From positions 124,001 to 188,000 of the forward strand of contig CALSOP010000001.1 of NCBI GenBank assembly GCA_943788005.1: DNA of 64,000 nucleotides. The letters run 5' to 3'. Each line of letters starts with the position of its first letter. The first letter of the stretch is position 1. Made by a program: the position numbers and the translations under genes. Positions 18,123 to 27,428 of the stretch are shown piece by piece. Source of the stretch: an uncultured Gammaproteobacteria bacterium. GTDB lineage: Bacteria; Pseudomonadota; Gammaproteobacteria; Eutrophobiales; Eutrophobiaceae. A model generated the notes under the pieces. It was not told the origin of the DNA. It saw only the letters and a program-made list of their open reading frames with translations, and ran no database searches.

Positions 18123-18683
18123 TCACTCTTTAAGTTGGTCAGTAACTTTACTGGTTTTTAAAAAGTTGATTGTCGCGAACAACAAGCCCAATAAAATAAA
18201 GATACCTGCAGGTGAGTTGATAATCGAAAACATTTCAAGTAATCCTTTCAAGGAGCCTAAAATGATAAATAAAATCAAAAGCGCTACGGCAATACTCAAA
18301 ACATAAATCAGAGTAGATTTATAATCCTGCTTAGAAAAAACCTCTTCTCCTAGAGAGAGTACCAAACTATTTATAACTAACAATGGTAAAAACAAACCTA
18401 TTTTGTCTGCTACAAAATAGAATTCCGAATTTAATAACATTCTTGCTATTAAAATCACAGTGACGCCGATTATAAGAACACTGACGAGCCTTTGCTGTGT
18501 TGAGATAAAATTACTTAAGAAATATAATATCGACGTTAGACTTACAATCAGAACTAATGATATGAGTCCTATACTAATTCCATCATTAAACGAGCTTATA
18601 ACTAAAAATAATGGTGATAATGCTAGCAAGCCTAATTGATTTTTATTATTGAATAATCGTTTAATCATAGCCGTGTGCTGCAT
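18123..18683 (-). CDS. RnfE/RsxE-like membrane protein, orphan and shortened
   Basis: A 186-aa membrane protein with six hydrophobic segments. It shows a faint but collinear match to RnfE: NQLGLLALSPLFLVISS, KIGLFLPLLVINSLVLSLGEEVFSK and INSPAGIFILLGLLFA correspond to LGLCPLLAV, LGIFIPLIVTNC...AEAFA and PPGAFIGLGL. RnfE is usually about 200-235 aa; the stretch after the REIIGNGTLF region is missing. Rnf is a six-subunit ion-pumping ferredoxin:NAD oxidoreductase, but no rnfABCDG lies upstream here (the next gene is divergent). The gene's place before nth supports descent from rnfE. It may be a relic or have a new role. Confidence 0.65.
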   Translation of the reverse strand: MQHTAMIKRLFNNKNQLGLLALSPLFLVISSFNDGISIGLISLVLIVSLTSILYFLSNFISTQQRLVSVLIIGVTVILIARMLLNSEFYFVADKIGLFLPLLVINSLVLSLGEEVFSKQDYKSTLIYVLSIAVALLILFIILGSLKGLLEMFSIINSPAGIFILLGLLFATINFLKTSKVTDQLKE

Positions 18684-18782
18684 TTAGAATGTTTAATGGA
18701 TAATTCTATTTGATTTACTCTCAGTACGCACCTGTAAAAAACACTCTCTAAAAATGCACATCATTATATTAAAAATATAACT

Positions 18783-18804
18783 CCAATTTACTGCCAATTT
18801 ACTG
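18783..18804. repeat. 11-bp tandem repeat, two units
   Basis: CCAATTTACTG occurs twice head to tail in the divergent promoter region between the rnfE-like gene and the FAA hydrolase. A two-unit repeat may be an operator or chance; nothing else supports a role. Confidence 0.4.
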
Positions 18805-18840
18805 CAATAATAGAGCTTTATAATTCATTTAGAATAATTT

Positions 18841-19716
18841 ATGAAACTTGCTTCATATAACTACAATAATACAATTTCAGTAGGTGCTGCCACAGAGAAT
18901 GGCATCTGTCCTGCTGCAGAAGAATACAACGGCAATGATGGCATGATTCGTTTCTTACTTGCGGGTGAATCTGCATTAAATGAACTAAGGAATAAAATAG
19001 ATAGTCCATCTAATCTACTACCTCTTGAAGTTACTCAACTTCTTGCACCGATATCTAAACCGAATAAGTTCTTTGGCGTCAGTCTGAACTACGCTGATCA
19101 CATTGTAGAAACTGGTTTAGATAAACCCGAATTCCCAACTTTTTTTAATAAACAAAATAGCTGTGTCATCGGCCCGGACGATGTCATCCACAGACCCAAG
19201 GTATCTGAAAAACTAGATTATGAAGGCGAACTCGGCATTGTTATCGGCAAACGTTGCCGCCATGTGAGTCGCGAACAAGCATCCTCAGTAATTGCAGGCT
19301 ATACCATAGTCAATGATGTGAGTGTGCGTGACTGGCAGATGCGTTCTCATACATGGACCTTGGGAAAGTCTTTTGACACACATGGCCCTGTTGGACCTTG
19401 GATAGTCACACCTGATGAAATAGGTGACGCGCAAAATCTTTCTATCAAGACCTGGGTAAACGATGAGTTAAGACAAAATTTCAAAACAGAGAATATGGTT
19501 TTTGACTGTTATTATTTGATTGAATACCTTTCTCAAGTGATGACATTGGAGCCGGGAGACATTATTGCGACAGGAACTGGCAGTGGTGTCGGAGTTAAGA
19601 TGAAACCGCGTGGTTATATGAAACCGGGTGACGAGGTCAAGATTGAAATTGAGAAGATAGGCTTTTTAAAAAATCCAATCATAGGAGAGCCAGAATCATC
19701 CAGCTTTATAGATTAG
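18841..19716 (+). CDS. Fumarylacetoacetate hydrolase (FAH) family protein
   Basis: A 291-aa enzyme of the FAH superfamily, whose members hydrolyse or decarboxylate acylpyruvate-like compounds with a divalent metal. The first 65 residues are the usual variable N-terminal domain; the core begins at KPNKFFGVSLNYADHI. Metal ligands are expected in KLDYEGELGIVIGK and TIVNDVSVRDWQ. GKSFDTHGPVGPW, LEPGDIIATGTGSGVG and LKPGDEV-like MKPGDEVKIEIEKIG are standard motifs. It stands alone and divergent from rnfE. Substrate (homoprotocatechuate product, acylpyruvate or other) cannot be decided. Confidence 0.88.
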   Translation: MKLASYNYNNTISVGAATENGICPAAEEYNGNDGMIRFLLAGESALNELRNKIDSPSNLLPLEVTQLLAPISKPNKFFGVSLNYADHIVETGLDKPEFPTFFNKQNSCVIGPDDVIHRPKVSEKLDYEGELGIVIGKRCRHVSREQASSVIAGYTIVNDVSVRDWQMRSHTWTLGKSFDTHGPVGPWIVTPDEIGDAQNLSIKTWVNDELRQNFKTENMVFDCYYLIEYLSQVMTLEPGDIIATGTGSGVGVKMKPRGYMKPGDEVKIEIEKIGFLKNPIIGEPESSSFID

Positions 19717-19721
19717 ACCTT

Positions 19722-20318
19722 TCAGCTTTGTGAATACTCTCCTGAATCAATCTTTTCTAACAACGCTTGCATATAGTCGAATCGATTTAGTGCATTATCC
19801 ATTTCCAGTAAAGATTGCTTGGCACTTATCTCAAACGGTAACAACTCGGCCAATCGATCACTGACCCAAACTGCCTCTTCAAACCGCTCTGGTACATCCC
19901 TCAAAGGCAATTCATAGCGATTGGCTATCTCCTTGAGCAAGTCAGAAAAATTCTGATATGTGACTGGGAGAGTCTCATCATCTTCATCCAATAAAGTGAC
20001 ACTCCCTATACATAAATTATCTTTTTGTACTTCATAGCTCTCAACCTTGAAACGCCGCTCACCGATCACTTTGATCCCAAGCAAGCCATCATCCATCTGA
20101 TCCCAATCACTAATTTTGACATAGGTACCCATAGGGAAAAAATCAGCTAACTCCCCTGCTTCACCTCCCTCACGTATTAAACAAATACCAAATCCACCAT
20201 CAGAACGTAAGCATTCACTTACCATATCAAGGTACCGCGGCTCAAATAGTCGTAGTTGCAATTCTCCTTCAGGGAATAAAACTGTATTAAGTGGAAATAA
20301 AGGGATCTTCATATTCAA
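19722..20318 (-). CDS. LON substrate-binding-domain protein
   Basis: A 198-aa protein consisting only of the N-terminal domain of Lon protease (IPLFPLNTVLFPEGELQLRLFEPRYLDMV ... FGICLIREGGEAGE). No ATPase or protease domain follows, so it is the stand-alone LON-N family, common in gammaproteobacteria and of unclear function. The C-terminal helices (EFSAKQSLLEMDNALNRFDYM-like) match the family. It directly follows mpl with no gap and is probably co-transcribed with it. Confidence 0.85.
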   Translation of the reverse strand: MNMKIPLFPLNTVLFPEGELQLRLFEPRYLDMVSECLRSDGGFGICLIREGGEAGELADFFPMGTYVKISDWDQMDDGLLGIKVIGERRFKVESYEVQKDNLCIGSVTLLDEDDETLPVTYQNFSDLLKEIANRYELPLRDVPERFEEAVWVSDRLAELLPFEISAKQSLLEMDNALNRFDYMQALLEKIDSGEYSQS

Positions 20319-21668
20319 TTACAAGACATCGATTAATTTTTTGTGAAGTCCACCAAAAGCCCCATTACTCATTATGACTATATGATCACCCTGCTGATGG
20401 TCCTTGCTTAACAGGCTAATAATTTCTTCAATGTCAGTAAATACCCGACAGCGATCACCGAGATCACTCATGTGTGCAGTGATATCCCAATCGACATTAT
20501 TGGCTTGGAAAAGTATAACCTGATCTGCGTCAACAAAAGCTGCTGCTAAAGTATCAGCATGAACGCCCATCTTCATCGTGTTTGAACGTGGTTCCATCAC
20601 TGCAATTACGCGACCTTCTCCTGCATGCTGCCGAAGGGCCTTGAGCGTCTTGGAGATGGCTGTAGGATGATGTGCAAAATCATCATAGACCCGTATTCCC
20701 TTAGCATCAAAAATACACTCTAAACGTCGTTTAACCGATTTAAAATTAGATAAGGCAGCACAAGCCTTGTCTATCGGAACACCTACGTCATGGGCAGCGA
20801 TTATGGCCGCTAATGCATTATTAGCGTTGTGTTCACCAATTAATGACCAGGAAACCTTCCCCACGATCTCATCCTTTTTTAACACTGAAAAATGTCGATA
20901 ATCGCGGTCAGTGTCAGTAAGTGACCACTCAGCATCTAAGCCTGAGAATGTCTCAACTGGAGTCCAGCAACCCATCTCAAATACTTTTGCTATTTCTATA
21001 TCATCTTGAGGGGCAATAATCTTTGCTTGTTGTGGGATAGTGCGTAACAAATTATGGAATTCGCGTCTTATAGACGCAATATCGTGAAATATGTCAGCAT
21101 GATCGAACTCAACGTTATTTATGATCAAGGTTTTTGGATGGTAATGTATAAATTTTGAGCGTTTATCATTAAATGCTGTGTCGTACTCATCTGCTTCAAT
21201 GACGAAATATTCAGAATCTGTATAACGTGCTGATAAGCCGAAGTTTTCTGCCACTCCACCGATCAAAAACCCGGGATTAAGACCGGAGTATTCGAGGATC
21301 CAGCTCAAGATTGTTGTCGTTGTCGTTTTCCCATGTGTGCCAGATACAGCTAACACATGTTTATCTTTCAATACTTCTTGATATAGCCACTCAGGCCCAG
21401 AGATATAGGGGAGCTGTCTATTTAATACACTCTCAAGAGCAGGATTACCTCGTGAAAGAGTATTACCAACAATGACCATGTCTGGTGTTGGGTCAAGATG
21501 CTCTGGCTCATAACCATTCATGAGCTCAATACCCAGAGCAGTAAGTTGATCACTCATTGGAGGATAGACATTTTGGTCAGACCCAGTGACCTGGTGGCCT
21601 AAGGAACGTCCGATTTGTGCCACGCCGCCCATGAATGTGCCACAGATACCTAGAATGTGAATATGCAT
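20319..21668 (-). CDS. mpl: UDP-N-acetylmuramate:L-Ala-D-Glu-meso-DAP ligase
   Basis: Mpl recycles murein by joining the tripeptide L-Ala-D-Glu-mDAP to UDP-MurNAc. The protein is 449 aa (E. coli 457). HIHILGICGTFMGGVAQIG is the characteristic Mpl N-terminus that separates it from MurC, and SGTHGKTTTTTILSWIL is the ATP loop. EADEYDTAFNDKRSKF and VYDDFAHHPTAISKTL are further Mur-ligase motifs. Its stop touches the LON-domain gene and its ATG overlaps the upstream membrane-protein stop, so the three are one operon. Confidence 0.96.
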   Translation of the reverse strand: MHIHILGICGTFMGGVAQIGRSLGHQVTGSDQNVYPPMSDQLTALGIELMNGYEPEHLDPTPDMVIVGNTLSRGNPALESVLNRQLPYISGPEWLYQEVLKDKHVLAVSGTHGKTTTTTILSWILEYSGLNPGFLIGGVAENFGLSARYTDSEYFVIEADEYDTAFNDKRSKFIHYHPKTLIINNVEFDHADIFHDIASIRREFHNLLRTIPQQAKIIAPQDDIEIAKVFEMGCWTPVETFSGLDAEWSLTDTDRDYRHFSVLKKDEIVGKVSWSLIGEHNANNALAAIIAAHDVGVPIDKACAALSNFKSVKRRLECIFDAKGIRVYDDFAHHPTAISKTLKALRQHAGEGRVIAVMEPRSNTMKMGVHADTLAAAFVDADQVILFQANNVDWDITAHMSDLGDRCRVFTDIEEIISLLSKDHQQGDHIVIMSNGAFGGLHKKLIDVL

Positions 21669-22210
21669 TAAGTCGCTTCCATAGGCATGATAGCCGCTGT
21701 AAAACTGAAGATGATCCAGATATAAGAAATCGCCAGAATAATAGCTGAGAACATATTAAGGTCTAGGGCATGCCGCAGAATATGCCCCATGATGGTGATA
21801 TTCCAACATGCTAATACGGCTAAGAACAGCAAACCCAAAGCATGTACTCCGCCAGAAGCGGCTGCATCATCCGCACCGATACCAATAAAAAGGTATAGTG
21901 GTATCGCTAGAATACTAATAATAATCCCGGTGCCGGCCAGAGCTGTGACCATCTGCACCCATCTTTCTGATTTTCCCCTTATTTGCAATAAGGCTAGGGA
22001 GAAGATCATTATCAAAGCCACTTCCAGAACACCTGCGAAAACGGCTTTTTCGATTGGCTGTGACAGCACCGCAAGCTGAATCGACAATAAACCATACACG
22101 ACTAGACAAATTGTTAATAAATTCCTAGATGCAGGTATGTCCTGAGGCCCTTTGTTCAAGCGACAGATTTCAAAAAAAGCTAAAAAGAGTACTTTGCCAG
22201 CAGACAACAT
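21668..22210 (-). CDS. Conserved membrane protein upstream of mpl, function unknown
   Basis: A 180-aa protein with four or five hydrophobic helices (NLLTICLVVYGLLSIQLAVL, GVLEVALIMIFSLALLQI, ALAGTGIIISILAIPLYLFI, LGLLFLAVLACWNITIMGHIL, AIILAISYIWIIFSFTAAI). No catalytic motif is visible. Similar proteins of this size occur beside mpl in other gammaproteobacteria, which suggests a link to the cell envelope but not a function. It overlaps mpl by one base and is the first gene of that operon. The 200 bases upstream show no gene. Confidence 0.75.
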   Translation of the reverse strand: MLSAGKVLFLAFFEICRLNKGPQDIPASRNLLTICLVVYGLLSIQLAVLSQPIEKAVFAGVLEVALIMIFSLALLQIRGKSERWVQMVTALAGTGIIISILAIPLYLFIGIGADDAAASGGVHALGLLFLAVLACWNITIMGHILRHALDLNMFSAIILAISYIWIIFSFTAAIMPMEAT

Positions 22211-22411
22211 TGATTATTTAAAAATCCCATTTTTATGATGCGAATATAGACAGTCAGTTTCGAGACATATTACCGTAACTCGATAATACTTTTCGACCAT
22301 TCTGCTGGAAAGAATAATGATAATAAAAAAACAATACTTAATGAATATTAGATATGTAAGAACAATTTCAAAAAATGTAATACTGAATCACGTTTCATTT
22401 AAATCTTTCAA

Positions 22412-23347
22412 CTAAGATTGATTAGTATTAACTTTCTCTTTATCTGGTTTATTATTTAATTTTGTTCCGCAGTCAGCACAAAAATTATCATCAATCTGCA
22501 CTTCTGAATTACAAGCCTGACAAGGTTGAGATAAATCATATGATTGCTCTACACCGCAGTGCGGGCAAAAACCATACTCATCTGACAGCTTATTCAAACA
22601 ACTTGCACAAATATGAGAACGATTTACGATTTGGGCAATTTTAACGGAAATAGTGCCTGTAAGCATGGCAAATATTGTGATCCCAGTTACCATCAATATT
22701 GATGCGATCACTTTCCCTAAAGTTGTAGAGGGAACGAGGTCACCATAACCAACCGTAGTCATGGTCACCAGACTCCACCAACTGCCAATAAAGGCATTGG
22801 GTATGGTTTCAGGCTCTACTGCATGTATGAGATTACCGGAAATTGCGATAACAATTAGCACCGTAAATACGACAACTAGCATAATCTCAATGGTGTCTTG
22901 AAGTGATGAAAGAAATAAATGTAGGGCCTTAAGATAACGAATGAGCTTCAACAACCTCAACACTCTAAGCAAACGAATCACGATGGTGGAATCACCGATA
23001 AATAACAATGGAAGCCAGGTAAGGAGATCGATTAAGCCGTAAAAGCTAAGCATATATGCAATGGTTCTGCGAGCTGAAATTACGCGCAACACATATTCCA
23101 ACGCAAACGCAAATGTAATCACCAACTCGGTTGCTTCGATATATTTTCGTGTCGAAGGCGAAATCGTGTCCAACGTACCTATCATGGAAAGGATTACAGT
23201 AATAACAATTACTACAATTCCTAGCAGGTTAATATTGCGACCTAATCGACTATCCAGATCAAACAGCGCGGTATTTAGATTACGTTTGAACGGATTTTCT
23301 ATAATAGATACACGTTGATATTTTTCAGAAGAAAATGTTTGCATCAA
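22412..23347 (-). CDS. Voltage-gated-type K+ channel with two C-terminal zinc ribbons
   Basis: A 311-aa inner membrane protein. It has six transmembrane helices, an S4-like positively charged helix (RLLRVLRLLKLIRYLKAL) and a pore loop with the selectivity filter TMTTVGYGDLVPST. The last 75 residues hold two zinc ribbons, CASCLNKLSDEYGFCPHCG and CQACNSEVQIDDNFCADCG, followed by a charged tail. Bacterial Kv-like channels are usually about 250-290 aa; a double zinc-ribbon tail is uncommon and might sense metal or redox state or mediate assembly. The gene is alone, with about 160 and 200 empty bases on either side. Confidence 0.88.
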   Translation of the reverse strand: MMQTFSSEKYQRVSIIENPFKRNLNTALFDLDSRLGRNINLLGIVVIVITVILSMIGTLDTISPSTRKYIEATELVITFAFALEYVLRVISARRTIAYMLSFYGLIDLLTWLPLLFIGDSTIVIRLLRVLRLLKLIRYLKALHLFLSSLQDTIEIMLVVVFTVLIVIAISGNLIHAVEPETIPNAFIGSWWSLVTMTTVGYGDLVPSTTLGKVIASILMVTGITIFAMLTGTISVKIAQIVNRSHICASCLNKLSDEYGFCPHCGVEQSYDLSQPCQACNSEVQIDDNFCADCGTKLNNKPDKEKVNTNQS

Positions 23348-23509
23348 ATCTTTTGCTTAGAGCCATAATTTAATTAACTATCGGCAAATATTGTTATTTC
23401 TATAGGAAAAAGATAAAAATTGATGGTCCTGAATAGACAAAGAAGTAAGGCGGGCTTTATTTATTAACGCTATTTTTTGAGGGACAAGTGCCTTATTAAT
23501 ACACATTGA

Positions 23510-24658
23510 CTAAAGGCGGCTACGGAAAGAATCGTAACTATATTGTTTTAACAATTTGAAACTATTATTCTGCAGCAAGTAGCTTGCTGGCAAGTTAATT
23601 CCATTAAACATATTGGACTTAACCTGCATATAAGCACCTACGTTTTCAAAAATAATACGACTACCCATTTCTAAAGGTTTTTTAAAAGAATAATCGCCGT
23701 ACAGATCGCCACTTAAGCAGCTACACCCGACTAAACGGTACTCATACTTACCCTTATCTGATGTATCCATTATCTTAGGTTGATATTGATATTCAAATAC
23801 TTCCGGCAAGTGATTTATTGTTGTATCGAGAACAGCAATTGTTTTATTTTTACTTTCTATAAGATCAATAACGGTAGAAACTAAATAACCTGCTCCACCA
23901 GTGATTGCTTTGCCAGGTTCGATATAGACGTCAACATTAAATTCTTCTTGCAGCCATTTAATAGTGTCTTCTAATGGTGTTAGGTCGGTTTTATCATTTA
24001 GAAGATAGCCGCCACCCAGATTAACCCATTTTATTTCTGGATTAAATTCTGAAAGACCTGACATAACTTTTTCCACACTCTGTTTTAATTCTTGATATTG
24101 TGTTGATTCGCAGTTGTTATGTATATGCACACCTTCTATAGATTCCCAATTCAATTCTTGTTTTGAATTTGCTACAGCGAGTTGCTCAAATGTCATACCT
24201 AATTTTGAGTCTGGTCGACAAGGGTCGTACCTATCGTCACTAACAAACGATAATTCGGGATTAAGTCGAATACCACAACTTGAATCGGCATCAATTTTTT
24301 TGGCCACTCTTTGCCATTGGTTTGTTGAGTTCAAGGTAACAAAATCACATAACTGAATAATGCTATCCCACTCATCATCTCGATAACCCGGCGTTGTTAT
24401 ATGTATCGTCTGCCCCTCATCAAGCACTTCTGCCGCGAGTTGCGCTTCAAATAAGGAACTACAGGAAAAACCCGACACGTAAGGTTTAATAACCTCAAGT
24501 AATCCCGTCATGTTTGCAGATTTGATCGAATACAAAGGCAAACAAGCAGTTTTTTCTTTCAATTTAACCAGTTTATCAAGCGCAGTAACAATACTAGCTT
24601 GATCATAGACATAGGCCGGAGTTAACAAGTCAGGAGTATGGAAAATTGAATCTTTCAT
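23510..24658 (-). CDS. nspC: Carboxynorspermidine/carboxyspermidine decarboxylase
   Basis: A 382-aa PLP enzyme of the alanine-racemase fold III type. The PLP lysine is in LYSIKSANM, and CGIRLNPELSF with RYDPCRPDSKLGMTFE is the NspC signature that separates it from LysA. VNLGGGYLLN, YIEPGKAI and GCSCLSGDLYGDY follow, the last supplying the catalytic cysteine. It makes norspermidine or spermidine from the carboxy form. The partner, carboxy(nor)spermidine dehydrogenase, normally next door, is absent from this window. Divergent from the following secreted protein gene. Confidence 0.87.
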   Translation of the reverse strand: MKDSIFHTPDLLTPAYVYDQASIVTALDKLVKLKEKTACLPLYSIKSANMTGLLEVIKPYVSGFSCSSLFEAQLAAEVLDEGQTIHITTPGYRDDEWDSIIQLCDFVTLNSTNQWQRVAKKIDADSSCGIRLNPELSFVSDDRYDPCRPDSKLGMTFEQLAVANSKQELNWESIEGVHIHNNCESTQYQELKQSVEKVMSGLSEFNPEIKWVNLGGGYLLNDKTDLTPLEDTIKWLQEEFNVDVYIEPGKAITGGAGYLVSTVIDLIESKNKTIAVLDTTINHLPEVFEYQYQPKIMDTSDKGKYEYRLVGCSCLSGDLYGDYSFKKPLEMGSRIIFENVGAYMQVKSNMFNGINLPASYLLQNNSFKLLKQYSYDSFRSRL

Positions 24659-24701
24659 GTTATTGTTGTTCTTAATATGAAATTAATTTGTGTGAGGAAA
24701 T

Positions 24702-25079
24702 ATGATGCATCCTAAACTCTGTCTTTATCTGGCTTCATTGTTATGTCTTTTGAGCGTTAATGTTTATGCGGAATATAAAACGTCCGGACAAATGACTCAG
24801 GAAGAATATCAAAAGGTCAGAGAGTCGTCAGCCGAATATAATGAATGTTTAAATGAATTCGCCATCAGTCAGCTTCAGTCACAGCCAGATGCCAGAGTTA
24901 TTGCCGATCATGCGATGAAAAAATGCGCAACACACCTTGAAGGTCTCTATGAATTTTTACTAACAGGGAACTATGCACCAGAAGCAATGAGACGCTTTGT
25001 TCATAGTATAACTAATAAATCTGCAAATAAATTATTGTCTAATGTAATGCGTTATAAGGCGATGCAACCACAACAATAG
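24702..25079 (+). CDS. Small secreted protein, unknown function
   Basis: A 125-aa protein with a clear signal peptide (LCLYLASLLCLLSVNVYA, cut before EYKTSG). The mature part, about 100 aa, has two cysteines (ECLNE and KKCATH) that could form one disulfide, and is mostly helical and charged. No family recognised. GAGGAA lies just upstream; its distance favours the second ATG (24705) over the first. It is divergent from nspC and convergent with rppH, so it is probably a single-gene unit. Confidence 0.7.
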   Translation: MMHPKLCLYLASLLCLLSVNVYAEYKTSGQMTQEEYQKVRESSAEYNECLNEFAISQLQSQPDARVIADHAMKKCATHLEGLYEFLLTGNYAPEAMRRFVHSITNKSANKLLSNVMRYKAMQPQQ

Positions 25080-25086
25080 TTCTTCT

Positions 25087-25578
25087 CTAAAGCCTGCGGC
25101 CAAACCCTGATGATATAAAGGGGGCAAATTGCCTGATGGCCTGTTCATAGACATTACGTTTGAAGGAGACGACCTCATCTATGGGGTCCCACAGGTCGAC
25201 CCATTTCCATATATCGAATTCCGGTTCATCAGAATGAGTAAGATTTACACAACTTTCATCGGCAACGAGCTTGAGTAAATACCAGATTTGTTTCTGGCCG
25301 ATGCATAAAGGAAAAGTGTTGTGACGAATAAATCGTTTCGGCAGCCAATATTTTAACCAGTCATCGGTAGAGCCCATTATTTCAACATGTTCTTCGTCTA
25401 AACCGGTTTCTTCCTTCAACTCACGATACATGGCCAATTCGGGTGATTCGTCTTTCTTGATGCCGCCTTGGGGAAACTGCCACGCATCCATACCCAGCCG
25501 ACGCGCCCAAAAGACCCGTCCTTCGTCATTCGTCAGTATGATGCCTACGTTGGCCCTGAAGCCTTCCGAATCAATCAC
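25087..25578 (-). CDS. rppH: RNA pyrophosphohydrolase (Nudix)
   Basis: RppH removes pyrophosphate from 5'-triphosphate mRNA and so starts RNase E-dependent decay. At 163 aa it has the family length. The Nudix box is [23 protein letters not shown], and the opening [21 protein letters not shown] and FPQGG are typical of RppH rather than of other Nudix enzymes. KQIWYLLKL and [23 protein letters not shown] complete the match. No ptsP follows, unlike the common ptsP-adjacent arrangement. Confidence 0.94.
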   Translation of the reverse strand: MIDSEGFRANVGIILTNDEGRVFWARRLGMDAWQFPQGGIKKDESPELAMYRELKEETGLDEEHVEIMGSTDDWLKYWLPKRFIRHNTFPLCIGQKQIWYLLKLVADESCVNLTHSDEPEFDIWKWVDLWDPIDEVVSFKRNVYEQAIRQFAPFISSGFGRRL

Positions 25579-25706
25579 GTTCTAATTCCAAATAATCATT
25601 GATGGCTTAATTCTCTAATAATAGAACAAAACAAGCAATTCATTTGCCTTATCTGAAATAACTTCTAAACTAGCCGCTTTTATTAAATTGCTTAATATTC
25701 AATAAC

Positions 25707-26360
25707 ATGAAACTCGCTATTTTTGATCTTGATAACACCTTAATTGCCGGAGACAGTGATTGTTTATGGGGAGAATTCCTCAGCGAACAAGGCTATGTCG
25801 ATTCTGAAGCGTATCAAGCCGGTCATGAAAAGTTCTATCAAGAATACGTTGAGGGAACCATGGATATCTATGAGTTTCTGGAATTTCAGTTAAAAGTACT
25901 GGCCGACAATGATCGGGCGCAATTAGAAGAGTGGCGGAAAATTTATATTAAAACAAAAATAAAACCGATCATGCTGCCCAAGGCAATCAAACTCGTTGAT
26001 GAGCATCGCCAACAAGGTCATGAAATATTAATCATCACGGCAACCAATCGCTTCATCACTGCGCCGATTGCCAATGAATTTAAAATCGATAATTTAATCG
26101 CCTGCGAACCGGAAGTAATTGATGGCCAATACACCGGCAAAGTTTCTGGAACACCTTCTTATGCCGAAGGTAAAGTGACTCGCTTAAACGAATGGCTGCA
26201 GAATCAAGAACAAACTTTCGATGAGAGTTGGTTCTACAGCGACTCGCATAACGACATCCCACTTTTAAAAAAAGTCGACCATGCAATCGCTGTCGATGCA
26301 GATGACACATTGATAGCTGAAGCAGAGAAACAAAACTGGCCAGTTATTTCTTTAAGATAA
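25707..26360 (+). CDS. HAD-superfamily phosphatase (SerB-like, HAD-IB)
   Basis: A 217-aa cytosolic phosphatase. Motif I is IFDLDNTLIAGDSD, motif II ILIITATNRF and motif III with motif IV YSDSHNDIPLLKKVDHAIAVDAD. The cap insertion after motif I and the order match the HAD-IB subgroup that includes CicA-like and SerB-like phosphatases. In many gammaproteobacteria such a gene lies next to rppH, as here (divergent). Substrate may be phosphoserine, histidinol phosphate or lysophosphatidate; the sequence alone does not decide. A strong terminator follows at once. Confidence 0.87.
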   Translation: MKLAIFDLDNTLIAGDSDCLWGEFLSEQGYVDSEAYQAGHEKFYQEYVEGTMDIYEFLEFQLKVLADNDRAQLEEWRKIYIKTKIKPIMLPKAIKLVDEHRQQGHEILIITATNRFITAPIANEFKIDNLIACEPEVIDGQYTGKVSGTPSYAEGKVTRLNEWLQNQEQTFDESWFYSDSHNDIPLLKKVDHAIAVDADDTLIAEAEKQNWPVISLR

Positions 26361-26361
26361 T

Positions 26362-26390
26362 AAAAAGGCCGCTGAGCGGCCTTTTTATTT
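26362..26390. terminator. Bidirectional terminator between the HAD phosphatase gene and mdh
   Basis: AAAAAGGCCGCT and AGCGGCCTTTTT form a perfect stem, with A- and T-runs that serve both directions. It lies two bases after the phosphatase stop and 19 bases beyond the mdh stop. Confidence 0.92.
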
Positions 26391-26408
26391 AAACGGAAAA
26401 ATAGTTTT

Positions 26409-27386
26409 TTAAAGTATCTTTGCTACCGCATCTCTTTCTTCTTCCAATTCCTTTTGTGTGGCATCCATCATAGTTTGACTAAAATCATTAATTTCTAAAC
26501 CTTGAACGATTGAATAGTCACCATCTTTACAAGTCACAGGAAACGAATAAACCAGACCTTCTGGAATACCATAGCTACCATCACTTGGCACACCCATGCT
26601 GACCCAATCACCATCTGCTGTTCCTAAAGCCCAATCACGAATATGGTCAACTGCACCATTCGCTGCTGATGCCGCACTAGATGCGCCTCTGGCATCAATG
26701 ATCTCTGCGCCACGTTTTGCAACACGAGGAATGTATTGATCTTTGTACCAATCAAAATCGACCATGTCCTTAGCTGCTTTTCCTGCGACCGTTGCATTAG
26801 AAATATCAGGGTATTGCGTCGTTGAATGATTACCCCAAATCGTCATCTTTTTAATATCACTCACTTGTGATTCTGTCTTCGCAGCAAGCTGTGCCAATGC
26901 ACGATTATGATCAAGGCGAGTCATTGCCGTAAAGTTACGCGGATTTAAATCCGGTGCACTTATCTTTGCCGTATGTGCATTTGTGTTAGCAGGATTACCA
27001 ACAACTAACACTTTTACATCTCGACTTGCATTCGCGTTGAGTGCTTGTCCTTGGACTTTAAAGATACCACCGTTTGCTTCCAACAAATCACTTCGCTCCA
27101 TGCCAGGACCGCGAGGTTTCGCACCCACCAACAACGCATAATCAACACCTTTAAACGCAGTGTTAGCATCATCTGCCAAAACAAAACCAGCCGAGAGAGG
27201 AAATGCACAATCGTCAATTTCCATCACCACACCCTCTAATGCCTTCATGGCAGGAGTGACTTCCAAAAGTTGCAAAATAACAGGTTGATCCGGTCCGAGC
27301 ATTTGCCCGGAAGCAATTCGAAACAATAATGAGTAGCCAATCTGACCAGCAGCACCTGTGACTGCAACACGAACAGGGGGTTTCAT
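26409..27386 (-). CDS. mdh: Malate dehydrogenase (NAD-dependent)
   Basis: A TCA-cycle enzyme that oxidises malate to oxaloacetate. At 325 aa with [17 protein letters not shown] at the nucleotide site it belongs to the type-2 (eukaryotic cytosolic-like) Mdh, not to the E. coli form. The substrate arginines sit in [15 protein letters not shown] and [13 protein letters not shown]; the catalytic histidine is in [21 protein letters not shown] precedes the ATG. It follows gltA on the same strand after 42 bases, so citrate synthase and Mdh may be co-expressed. Confidence 0.96.
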   Translation of the reverse strand: MKPPVRVAVTGAAGQIGYSLLFRIASGQMLGPDQPVILQLLEVTPAMKALEGVVMEIDDCAFPLSAGFVLADDANTAFKGVDYALLVGAKPRGPGMERSDLLEANGGIFKVQGQALNANASRDVKVLVVGNPANTNAHTAKISAPDLNPRNFTAMTRLDHNRALAQLAAKTESQVSDIKKMTIWGNHSTTQYPDISNATVAGKAAKDMVDFDWYKDQYIPRVAKRGAEIIDARGASSAASAANGAVDHIRDWALGTADGDWVSMGVPSDGSYGIPEGLVYSFPVTCKDGDYSIVQGLEINDFSQTMMDATQKELEEERDAVAKIL

Positions 27387-27428
27387 TCTCTTAATTCTCC
27401 TTTGAATCTTTTGTATAATTTGAGTAGA

